From: Girardinichthys multiradiatus
Taxonomy: Eukaryota; Chordata; Actinopteri; Cyprinodontiformes; Goodeidae
Direction of reading: 5' to 3'
Length of the DNA stretch: 64,000 nt
Assembly: GCF_021462225.1 (NCBI RefSeq)
Contig: NC_061815.1
Span: forward strand, 46,659,986 to 46,723,985
Below the pieces are notes generated by a model. It was not told where the DNA came from. It saw only the letters and a list, made by a program, of their open reading frames with translations, and did not search any database. The translations under genes were made by a program, and so were the position numbers. Shown here in pieces: positions 22,211-31,448 of the stretch. The number at the start of each line of letters is the position of its first letter. Position 1 is the stretch's first letter.

Positions 22211-23489
22211 GTCTGCTTTCTGCTCTCGGTGGAAGAGGACGCTTTTTCTCTGTCTCCCACCTCCTCCCATATCTGCCCTGCTTCAGCTCTGTGTCTTGTC
22301 TTTGGAGCCTCTTCTTGCATATCTTCCAAATTCTTAGTTATGGATCTGGTCAGCTGGTCTCTCAATGCAATTGATAAAATTTTCTCGAGGAGAAGACAGG
22401 GTGAAGGAGAGCCCAACTTGTCCGGACTGGACGCTTTTCTCTGGATACACAATGGACTCCTGGCAGAAGTGGAGGATTGTGTGTTTGTCGATAATGTCAG
22501 TCGAGGATGTGGAAGATGTGTATATAATTGGATGTTTGATATCAGGATTTCTGCTTTTTGGAGTCAGCGGTTACCTGGCATATCGAGAAATTCGGAGAGT
22601 GTCAGCAGCTGTTCTGGCAATTGTGAGGCTGCCTGGCATGTGTGATGGGATCTTCAGGGCGATCAGCACTCAGACTGAGATGTTACGTGAGCTGAATCGC
22701 AGACTGGATGTGATCCTTACACAGGATCGCAGGCAGGTTGCGGTTCCTGGACTCAGGGGTGAAATGGGATAAATCTTGGGGAAAGTTGTTCGCTCGGATC
22801 TGGCGAGAGACCAGGAATTTGGCTGTTCGGATTCGCCTTTGAGAAGCACCAGCGAGACTCTCAAGGCTGACAGAAAATTAAGAGTCAGCCTAATCCAAAT
22901 AATTGTTGTTTTTCTGAATCTGGGTCCCGTGCACGGCCTTGATGGCTGGCTATCTTCAACTTCTCCTGGAAGTTATGTAAAAATGACGCTCTGCTCCCTC
23001 TGCCCCCTCCCTTCCCTGAGAACATCTGTGGACCTGCTCAGAACTTTGTGGCCGGTTGATGAACATTCCAATGTACCATCAAGGACAATGGCCTCTGTGA
23101 CAGTGCTTCATGGACTTACTTGCACACACTCACTCGCACACACACACATGCTCAAGATAAACATATGCACCCCTCACACCACCTTCACCGTTCCCAGCAT
23201 GATGTTGTTTTGTAAACTTGTTGCTTCTTTGTGCTGAGGTTTTTTGCAATCTCAGACTGCATCCTGCTAAGGATAAAGTGTGAAATATGATTTTTTTTCC
23301 CTCTACTTTCCTAATGTGGCCTCTTTTCTCATCTGGCAAGGGCAGCGCCTGTGAGTGGGCAGCAAAGCCTCTGTGACCCGTCCCCCCCTTGTCTTGTGTC
23401 ATGATGTCTGTTTGGATGGGTTGTACTGGAATTCTAATTTCCCCTCGGGGATCAATAAAGTATCTTTGAATTGAATTGATTGAATTGAT
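22211..23489 (+). mobile_element. 1.28-kb retroposon inserted in Tc1-B1, carries a small membrane-protein ORF
   Basis: In B2 and B3 the Tc1 sequence runs CACCCAT/AATG without a break; here 1,279 bp sit between those bases. The insert reads 5' to 3' on the + strand and ends AATTTCCCCTCGGGGATCAA, TAAAGTATC, then a TTGAATTGAATTGATTGAAT type tail, so it has a LINE/SINE-like 3' end with AATAAA at about 23453. At most 2 bp of target duplication can be seen. A CA-rich microsatellite lies at 23113-23148. It contains ORFs at 22340-22645 and 22452-22772, and no RT or endonuclease. I do not recognise the family. Confidence 0.7.
22452..22772 (+). CDS. Small one-pass membrane protein ORF of the retroposon, function unknown
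   Basis: A 106-residue reading from the ATG at 22452 (an upstream in-frame ATG at 22365 would give 135 residues). It starts MDSWQKWRIVCLSIMS, followed by an acidic stretch (VEDVEDV) and one hydrophobic segment (YIIGCLISGFLLFGVSGYLA) of about 21 residues, then YREIRR as a basic stop-transfer flank. The C-terminal part (AISTQTEMLRELNRRLDVIL) has a heptad-like pattern that could form a coiled coil. An overlapping frame (22340-22645) reads WSLNAIDKIFSRRRQGEGEP just upstream, so the ancestral protein may have joined both frames through a frameshift. No RT or nuclease motif is seen. Role unknown. Confidence 0.5.
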   Translation: MDSWQKWRIVCLSIMSVEDVEDVYIIGCLISGFLLFGVSGYLAYREIRRVSAAVLAIVRLPGMCDGIFRAISTQTEMLRELNRRLDVILTQDRRQVAVPGLRGEMG

Positions 23490-23677
23490 AATGTTGTGTG
23501 CATTTCAATATTTTGAGCAAAACTGTGCTCTTACCCTGCTAATTGAACCTTCACACTCTGCTCTTACTGGTGCAATGTGCAATCAATGAAGATTGGCTAC
23601 CAGGCTGGTCCAATTTAGCCATGAAACCTCCCACACTAAAATGACAGGTGTTTCAGTTTCATTGTCCAACCCCTGTA

Positions 23678-25886
23678 GATCTTTTATTTACTTTGTTATT
23701 TGTTAAAAATAAAGACATAGGAATACAAGACAGGTTTAGAAAAGGCAGGATGCCAGGAAGATAAGAGTTTTAATAAATCAGAGTTATGTCATGTTGAACT
23801 TTCAAAAGCGTCAAATTGACAGCCCTGGGAGTTCTAGGGAGTTCTGAGAAGGGAGAGAAAATAATCAATTCAAAGTCTCAGAACTAGCTGGACCCATCTT
23901 CGTGGTCTGAGCACTCTCACTACCCAAGAAACCTTCTGGATCTCTTCAGGCATGTAGTTCTGACTCTCTTTCAGGCTGTGCTCATGGGAAAATCTTTGAC
24001 CTAGCAGTAATTCTAATCAGCCAAAAGGTCACTCAGAAGCAATCTAGATGTCACTTTTGGTCAAGGTCACTGGATGATTCAGCACTTTAGGATTACGACC
24101 GGAACCATGTTGGTTATAAGAAGAGGATACTAAAAAAGGTAACCGGTGAACACTCACACACATGCACACAACCAACCATAGTTTTACACAAAAAAATGTA
24201 GCGTGAGATGCGAAAAGAAAGACTGTTAAAACCAAATCTTAAAGGTTGATGGTGTTTCAAAAAGTCATTTATTATCAGCTTCAAATCTTTGATTTTCTTC
24301 TATCTTAGGAACTTTTCACATCGGTTGGCAGCTTTTATGTCAACAGAAGTTTAGAGGAACTTTTTCCTAGATCTATGGCTAAGACATTCTAAAGAGACCT
24401 GGGGAAAAGCATTTTTTGTGGATGAAAGGTCAAATGTGAGAGAAATTGTGTGTGGTACAACCCTTAAAATAGTATATTTTCAACAAGACACACATAGTTG
24501 AGATATTGTGTTCCTGCTTTTTTGACTAGTTGACAATGTGTTAAAGGTAGAAAGACACTGGGATTAGCCTAGTAAGGGCACTTTTTGAAATGTAGTGATG
24601 AAGCTTGCCATACTTTACTTTCCTCTAAGATATTACCCACTGAACACCTCAAATACATTAAAAAAAAAATCAATCTGAAATTTTGACAAGTCATTGTTAT
24701 TTGATGTAATGATAGGGCTTTTCCTCCAATCAGCACACGTGAAATCAAACAACTGGCAGGAAGCTGAGTACAGCAGCTTCTCATTAGCAGTTCTTTTAGA
24801 TCACAAAAAGTTTGCATCAAGGAAACAAACACGGAACACTCAGTCATATTTGAACATGCAAGTCTAAAATTTTCTTGTTGTCCCCAGGCATATTATGTAC
24901 CTCCAGTTACAATACATCAAAACAACAATGATTACACATGTCAATATGGCTATGTGTGTTCAGTAAATAGACAACCCAGTGCATCAAAAAGCTGAAACTT
25001 TTCAGAACATTAGCAACAATGTTCAAAGACAGGTGATACAGACTTAAATGTCTGTTCAGAAACTTCAGTGAAGGTCAGTCCTGGTAAGGGCTGAGCATTC
25101 ACAGCGGCACCACAGCAGAAAACCAAATGCCCACTGCAAAGAGGAGGCATGCTTCTGCCAAAAATACTGACAGGTCTCTCTCTCTGTGCCTGCAGGACGA
25201 TTCTGCAGCTTTATCTTGCACTAAGCCTCAGCGGAAATTCAGACTGACAGATTCCTGCTGGCTCTCAGCTCTCGCTCCAAACAAAATAACAAACTGCCAG
25301 CCAGCAGGGATGTGTGAGGGGATGCTTACTGTGCCCTTAAGGATTTATGCCTTGCTCTCTTTGAAGTCTTGCAGCGATCTCCGTAATTGTCTGGCCTTTG
25401 TGGACTAATTGCTTGTCTGCTTCACCATGGCATAGTGCAATTGGTGAAAAGAGGACTGTTCAGGAATAAAGGGTTTCTTTCTTCAAGGACTGCCTGCTTA
25501 AAAATAGAGTCATCCTGAAATAAAGATAACCAATTGGCCTCCTTAACATACCTGGAAGTGCCAAGAGAGCAGAAGGAAGAAGAGAAGCACATCTAGATAA
25601 TACATCTAGATAATACAAAATACAGACCAAGGATGGATAATTTATTTCCCCTCAGATTATCTCCACATCCCAAATTGGGATCAAAAAAGTAGAGGGTAAG
25701 ATTCCCGATCAATTGTCACCCCCTCTCAATACTTGTATGTCAACACTTGACATTTTAATGCAGCGGTAATAATCTATTAACCATCGGTTGTTAACCATAG
25801 TTAGGGTTGCTATGAATAACTATTAATAAGTACCAAGGGCAGTTATTGATAAAGTTAATCATTTTAATCAAAATAAACAAGTTGAC
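23678..25886. other. Intergenic DNA, no supported gene
   Basis: AT-rich sequence without recognised elements. ATCTAGATAATAC occurs twice in tandem at about 25591-25617. The open frames here are short and unsupported. Confidence 0.5.
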
Positions 25887-25949
25887 AAACCACCTGATTA
25901 TCAGGAAATAATAGCCAATCAGCTCTCAGTCTCTGTCAGATATTGTTTT
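25887..25949 (+). repeat. 63-bp direct repeat, left copy, flanking an RTE insertion
   Basis: AAACCACCTGATTATCAGG to AGATATTGTTTT is repeated at 26506-26568 with one mismatch. The repeats bracket the RTE fragment, so they are best read as an unusually long target-site duplication. Confidence 0.85.
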
Positions 25950-26505
25950 GTTTGAGATATTGTTTGAGGTCCTGTTCATAACTTTTATGGACAGGATTTC
26001 TAGGCGCAGCCAAGGGCCTGAAGGGGTCTGGTTTGGGGACGAGTGGATTTTGTCTCTTCTCTACGATCATACCCTCACCTATGGCCATGAACTTTGGGTC
26101 ATGACCGAAAGAACGAGATCCCAGATTCAAGAGGCTGAAATGACCTTCCTCCATAGGGTGGCCGGGCACTCCCTTAGAGATAGGGTGAGGCCGTCCGGGA
26201 GGGGCTCGGAGTAGAGCCGCTGCTCCTCCACATCGAGAGGAGCCAGTTGAGGTAGCTCGGGCACCTATACTGGATGCCCCCTGGACGCCTTCCTTGGGAG
26301 GTGTTCCAGGCACGTCCCACTGGGAGAAGGTCCAGGACACACTGGAGGGACTATGTCTCTCGACTGGCCTGGGAATGCCTTGGGCTCCCCCCAGAGGAGC
26401 TGGAGGAGGTGACTGGGAAGAGGGACGTCTGGGTGTCTCTGCTGCCCCTGCGTCCCGGTCCCGGATAAAGCAGAAGACGACGAGTAGGACAAATACGATT
26501 TCGAG
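25950..26505 (+). pseudogene. RTE/Rex3-like LINE fragment with internal deletion
   Basis: The frame from 25948 reads VLFITFMDRISRRSQGPEGV and FGDEWILSLLYDHTLTYGHELW. The step from SLL to YDHTLTYGHELW skips the FADD catalytic box and about 100 further residues present in intact relatives, so there is a large internal deletion. The C-terminus continues RTRSQIQEAEMTFLHRVAGH, then frameshifts, then PPGRLPWEVFQARP and WRDYVSRLAWE in other frames. The 3' end reads CCCGGATAAAGCAGAAGACG plus ACGAGTAGG. It lies between 63-bp direct repeats. Non-functional. Confidence 0.82.
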
Positions 26506-26568
26506 AAACCACCTGATTATCAGGAAATACTAGCCAATCAGCTCTCAGTCTCTGTCAGATATTGTTTT
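26506..26568 (+). repeat. 63-bp direct repeat, right copy
   Basis: Matches 25887-25949 at 62 of 63 positions (AATACTAG here, AATAATAG on the left). It directly follows the RTE tail. Confidence 0.85.
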
Positions 26569-27303
26569 ATGAGTACCCGCCTGGTGAGGTGTGGTTACAT
26601 AGAACAATAGATGGAGTGAATTCACGCACTGGCTTCGTCAAACAGAAAGTCATACACACACATACAGAATAAACCCAAGTTCTCTCCAAAATACATTAAT
26701 CATTTAAAAAAAATTAAGTTAAAATACTTCAGTCAATAAACTTTTAACTAGGCTAGTAACATTCAACTAAACTACGAAGTAAAAAACGGAAAAGAATTAT
26801 AAGAATAGAATTATAAGAAAACTCAAGAATAACAATGATGCAGTGACATCACAGTTTAGTGTGAATAAGCTCCTTTTTAGAAAGGTCCTGGTCTGGTTTA
26901 GGACTTTTCAGATTAACCTGGGGTTAAAGGGGTGAGGTTATGTGCAGCAAGGCTTTTCCCCCTTAACTGCTGTATAATCTGTTTAGTATATATGTGGTGA
27001 AGTAACAGCCTGAATATAAGATATAGTATTTTTCGCCAGACGTTCATGTTAATGTAGGTATCATAACCTGCTTTGCCACAGTTCTGTAAGAAAAATATCT
27101 CAATAGAGTACCCCTGATCAAATAGAGCACTTTCACTTTTTCTTGTACGTAAAAAATATGCATTTTCCTAAGATTAGCTTTTCATGTAAACCTAAATTAG
27201 TGGAGTGTAAACTGTAATATTTTGCCAATTTCATGGTTTTATGCAGACAACTCTGCAGGGGGAGAGACAACATTTCCAGGTTTCGCAATAGGTCCCAGGG
27301 ATG
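26569..27303. other. Intergenic DNA, nothing recognised
   Basis: AT-rich, with no open frame of interest and no known repeat before the L2 tail at 27304. Confidence 0.5.
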
Positions 27304-28896
27304 CTCTTCAATTCAATTCAGTTTTATTTATATAGCGCCAATTCACAACACATGTCGTCTCAAGGCACTTCACAAACTTTTTGGAATGGTGTGGTGTTGT
27401 TGGTGGTTAGAATAAGCCACTGAGTGTTAGGCCAATTTAGAATGGGTTATGTGTAGGGGTACTAAGTAAAATAATAAACTGATAAAGTTTGTCCATGTAG
27501 AGCCCACTGGTGGCCATTGTTATACTAAAAACCACAAGGATTAGGGGTATCTCTCTCTGGCAGACTGATTATAACCATTTGAAAAGAATAGGGGTCATAC
27601 AGGTAGCAGAAAAGGAGGGTGTGTTTGCACCTCAACCATAACTGAGCCGGTTTAGGCTAAACCTTAATCCCCCTTACTCTATCCAACAGGGAGGGAGGAA
27701 GGCAGAGGTAAAACTAATTGGCGAGTTTTCTGTTGCATTGTGTGAAAGGTGGGTAACTTTAAAATGGGCTAAGTCAATTCAATTGAATCATACAGATTTC
27801 AAGCCAGGTACATATATTCCAATTTTTCCTCTCTATCGAACAGTGCAGTCAGATTCAGTTATTTATTCAAATTGGTTAAAAAGTTTTTCAATCTAAGGAA
27901 AATCCAGCAGATTGAGTCACTGCATTGAATCAGTGACTTGTAGCAGTCACTCTTCCTGGATGAGCACGTAGCGACAGTGGACAGTCACTGGTGTTGACTT
28001 TACAGCAATCCCTTGTACTGAGCATGTATGTAGTGACAGTGGAGAGGATAACTCCTTTTTAACAGGAAGAAACCTCCAGCAGAACCAGGCTCAGTGTCGG
28101 TCGTGGCCATCTGCCACGACCGACACTGGGGATTTGAGAGAACAGAGCAGACACAGAAAAAGAAAAAGAACCTAGAAGCAGAAAACAGAAGCACTGATTC
28201 AGGAGTACTTTCTATGGGAAGGAAAAGTAAATGTTAATGGATGTAGCTTCTTTAGTGGTTTCATCTAGGAAGAAAAAACAGATAAACTCTGAGCCAGTTT
28301 TCAAGTTTATATTATGAGAGAGAGCACATACAGTTAGTCACAGTAAAAGCTTAGTCAGTAGCTATGTCTAAGAGAGAGAAAGGGTTAAACACTAAAAGAC
28401 AGGGCTATGTGGATCATCGGTAGAGGGTGAGCATTAAGTTATTCGCAGCAGAAGCTTGGACGATGCCCCCCTCCAGAAAGGTATCACAGGTACATACAGA
28501 GTGAGGCCAGAATAGCTTCTAGGAAGAGAAAAGAGAGAGAACATAAAGGTAAAGCTGAAATAACAGCAAATAATGTAAAGACCGTAGTATGGAGAGTAGT
28601 ATGAGAATGTAGCAGAGAGAGTGAAAGTGGTCATTATGTCCTCCAGCAGCCTAAGCCTCTAGCAGCATAACTACAGAGATAGCTCAGGATAACCTAAGCC
28701 ACTCTAACTATAAGTTTTATCTAAAAGGAAAGTTTTAAGCCTAGCCTTAAAAAGTAGACAGAGTGTCTGCCTCACGGACTAAAACTGGGAGCTGGTTCCA
28801 CAAGAGAGCCTGGAATCTGAAGGATCTGCCTCCCATTCTACTTCTAGAGACTTTAGGAACCACCAGTAAACCTGCAGTCTGAGAACAAGCTGCCCC
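27304..28896 (-). mobile_element. L2 copy 2, 3' end and 3' UTR
   Basis: Reverse complement of L2 3' sequence. It starts at the tail (AATTCAATTCAGTTTTATTT at 27309) and the CCTTGAGACGACATGTG motif, then module X (about 27505-27700), then module Y (about 27720-28680), then the coding end, which reads RSRMGGRSFRFQALLWNQLP and TLSTFK on the - strand near 28890-28750. In L2 copy 1 module X comes before Y in transcription order; here Y comes first. A perfect 16-bp inverted repeat lies at 28092-28128. The L2 sequence stops at 28896, where a short RTE tail and the piggyBac begin. Confidence 0.85.
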
Positions 28897-28945
28897 AGCG
28901 ACCCGGATAAGCGGAAGACAACGAGTACGAGTACGAGTACAATAC
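28897..28945 (+). repeat. RTE/Rex3-like 3' terminus only
   Basis: GACCCGGATAAGCGGAAGAC, then AACGAG and three GAGTAC-type hexamers: this is only the last 40-50 bp of an RTE element, wedged between L2 and the piggyBac. It may be a very short insertion or filler from repair. Confidence 0.6.
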
Positions 28946-31189
28946 AAAAATATGAAAAATAACAACCCATTCAACTAATTAGCACATGTAGGGCAGTATA
29001 CAAGTGCACAGCCCTTGCAGATATATTTCTGCAGCACACAGTATGTGTTTTACAGTCCTTCTTTTGAGGGCAGAAGTGACATCTCTTCCTCTTACTTGCC
29101 CTAGCAAGGGAAGTGGCTGTGGTAGATGGATCCTCAGGTTGATCAGGAACTCCTGCACTCTGAATAGCTTTCACAACTGCTGTTGAGGGTTCTATGCGGG
29201 GGACATGCTTCCTTCTTTCAATGATTGGAGTTACAAGTGCCTTTCCTAGCTGCTCCAGGAACAACCTCTTCTTGTTCTGCTTATGAGACATCCAGGTTGG
29301 GTTGATCTCTCTCCAAATCACAAAGGCATTGTAGGAGGAAACATCAATGATGTTGTGGAAGATGACCAGGGGCCAGCGGGCAGTCATTCTTCTGCAGCCA
29401 TATGTTCCAATCACATTATCCAGGTTGTCCACACCTCCTTTGTTGCGGTTGTAGTCTAGAATGATGATTGGCTTCCTGTCCTCACGATCGCTAATGTCAC
29501 CATCTGTGTGCAGTGTGCACAGAAGAACTACATTCTTGTTTTTCTTTGGGAGGTAGGAAACTAGAGTGGTGTTGGGCGTGAAGGCAAACTTTGAGGAGAA
29601 GACCTCTCTCTCCTTTGATGCAAGCAGTGCAGATGGGAGCTCAGGCTTATTCTTTCGCACTGTACCAACCATGGTGATCTTCCTCTTCAGGAGCTGCTGT
29701 CCGAGTTCATAAGAGGTGAAGAAATTGTCACATGTCACATTGTGACCCCTCAGTCCCTCTGTCACATCAAGCACAACTCGCATCCCCTGGTTCTTCTCTG
29801 GGCATCCACTGGTCGGCTTCCCAGTATAGACTTGCATTTTCTAAGCATAGCTTCATTTGGCATCACAAGCCACCCATGACTTGATCCCATATTTTGCTGG
29901 CTTCTGGGCATATACTGCCGGAAAGGACAACGACCTTTGGACAAAAGACATTAGCATCAGTGATTAGTATCAGTGTGACAGAAAACAGTCAAAGAAATCA
30001 ATAGTGAAAATCACTTTTATTACAAATATGAAAAGAGATTACCTCTAAATGGAACCAGTTGTTCATCCACTGTTACGTCAGGCCTTGGATTGTAGAGGTA
30101 GGGCAGCTGCTCCACCCACTTGTCCCATACCTCTCTTATGGCTGCAAGTTTGTCTGTCACACGTCTTGCTGGTCTTGACTCACGATCATCAAATCGTAGC
30201 AGTCTTGAGTAGGTGTGAAAGACTTTGAGTGGCATTGTAGCTCGGAAAATTGGCCTTCCACTCTCAGCATCCCATAGACTAGCTGCAGCCTCACCTCGGG
30301 ACCTGTATACACCTGCTAAGATTAGCAGCCCTAAGTAGGCCTGCAGGTCAATCTCATCCATCTTTTTCCAGCTGTCTCCATATGTGCGAAAACCCTCCAG
30401 ATTTGTCATCCCCAGGATTATTTTTTCTATTGCTGGTGTGGTAAACAGGTAGAATGTAGAGACAATATCATGGGCATGAGAAACGGCATACCTTGTGGGT
30501 CCTGGGGTCATCTTTATGATGTTTTGTTCTGCATGCCTGCCATGTTGGTCATATGCTGCTGAGGACCATGTTATTTTGCCATTTTTTGAAAGGAAAGTCT
30601 CTCTTTCAGCTTCAGGATTTTCTTCTTCTTCTGAAGATGATTCATCATGCTCTGGGTTGTATTCCTCCCCATCTTCTTTGGATACATCCTCCACTTCCTC
30701 TTTTGAATCAGAATTGTCTTGCTGGACATCTGAGAAAATCAGCTCTACAGCGTCTTCAGCAGTATAACGCACACTCATGGCTTCAGCACAGACAGAATTC
30801 GGGGTCTTGTTATCTGCAGCACCTTTATAACGTCTGGAAATAAACAGGTGGTCTTCTGAAGCCTGCGAGAACACCACCTGATTTGCCTTGTTTACTTCTG
30901 CTACTGATTGATCTGAGACACAATAAAAAACATTGTAACATTCTGTGGTTTGTAAATAATTCTGTGATCTTGATTTCAACTCTATTTGTCTCACGGGTCA
31001 TTTTGACCCGAAGACCACCTTTGTATCTTTTTTTACAGATTATATGGAAATGTGAATAAAAGCAACATTTCACTTTTTCTATTGTTAGGGCCAATCTAAG
31101 AAAAGTCATAAAATTTAAAGTTAAAAAAATAGCATTTAGTGGATTTTTGGGGGGGTTTTAACACAGTGGCGGGTCATTTTGACCCGAGG
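28946..31189 (-). mobile_element. piggyBac element inserted in L2 copy 2 (3' terminus missing)
   Basis: Runs on the - strand. The 5' terminus at about 31189 reads CCTCGGGTCAAAATGACCCG on the - strand, next to TTGT where the matching L2 of copy 1 has TTAA, the piggyBac target. A second, identical 17-bp palindrome lies at 30994-31010. No matching inverted terminus is seen at the low-coordinate end, and about 105-110 bp of L2 are missing between 28896 and 31190, so a deletion removed the 3' terminus together with L2 sequence. Confidence 0.75.
28975..30778 (-). pseudogene. piggyBac transposase with one intron, inactivated
   Basis: Exon 1 (30778-30043) starts MSVRYTAEDAVELIFSD and has an acidic N-terminal stretch (DSKEEVEDVSKED). 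It then enters the transposase core (GLLILAGVYRSRGE) and ends TVDEQLVPFRG, with the first catalytic Asp. A 108-bp intron (30042-29935, GTAATC...CCAAAG) joins it in frame to RCPFRQYMP. Exon 2 carries the second and third Asp (VTCDNFFTSYELG; GGVDNLDNVIGTY) and a Cys-rich C-terminal finger (CHFCPQKKDCKTHTVC; in the shifted frame KYICKGCALVYCPTC). Lesions are a frameshift at about 29910, two stops near 29850 and a frameshift in the finger. The frame extends upstream of 30778, but homologous proteins start with this acidic region. Confidence 0.85.
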
Positions 31190-31448
31190 ACAACAGGAGG
31201 GAGCCAATGAAGGGAAGCTAGAATAGGAGAAATATGTCCTCTCTTTTTAATTTTCATCAGAACTCTTGCTGCAGCATTTTGAATCAGCTAAAGGCTTTTA
31301 AATGTTACAAGCATGTCACAAGACATGCTAGTTTATCTAACTGGTTGGGCTCATCAGGATTTATGGATAAGTAAAGCTAAGTATCATCAGCATAACAGTG
31401 AAAGTTTATCCCATGCTGCCTGTCAATTTTACCTATTGGAAGCATATA
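31190..31448 (-). mobile_element. L2 copy 2, middle segment
   Basis: Reverse complement of L2 ORF2 sequence matching 10546-11138 of copy 1 in part: GAGCCAATGAAGGGAAGCTA (31200), ATTTTGAATCAGCTAAAGGC, and the YADD-side sequence ending GGAAGCATATA at the Tc1-A2 junction. A large part of the RT thumb is missing between about 31300 and 31320. Confidence 0.8.

Larger units (their letters stand above)
21133..23675 (-). mobile_element. Tc1-B1: DD36E-type Tc1/mariner element split by a retroposon
   Basis: The ends read CAGGGGTTGGACAAT inward, with TIRs of about 31 bp and TA duplicates at 21131-21132 and 23676-23677. Without the inserted retroposon (22211-23489) the element would be about 1,264 bp, like Tc1-B3. 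Two further copies (34243-35422, 57692-58957) lie on the same strand. The family's second Asp and Glu are 36 residues apart in B2 and B3, which fits the DD36E group described as Incomer in animals; the assignment is inference. Confidence 0.9.

Noticed and set aside
21843..22337. 164-aa + strand frame
   Set aside because: Antisense shadow of the Tc1-B1 transposase; the same shadow appears opposite B2 and B3.
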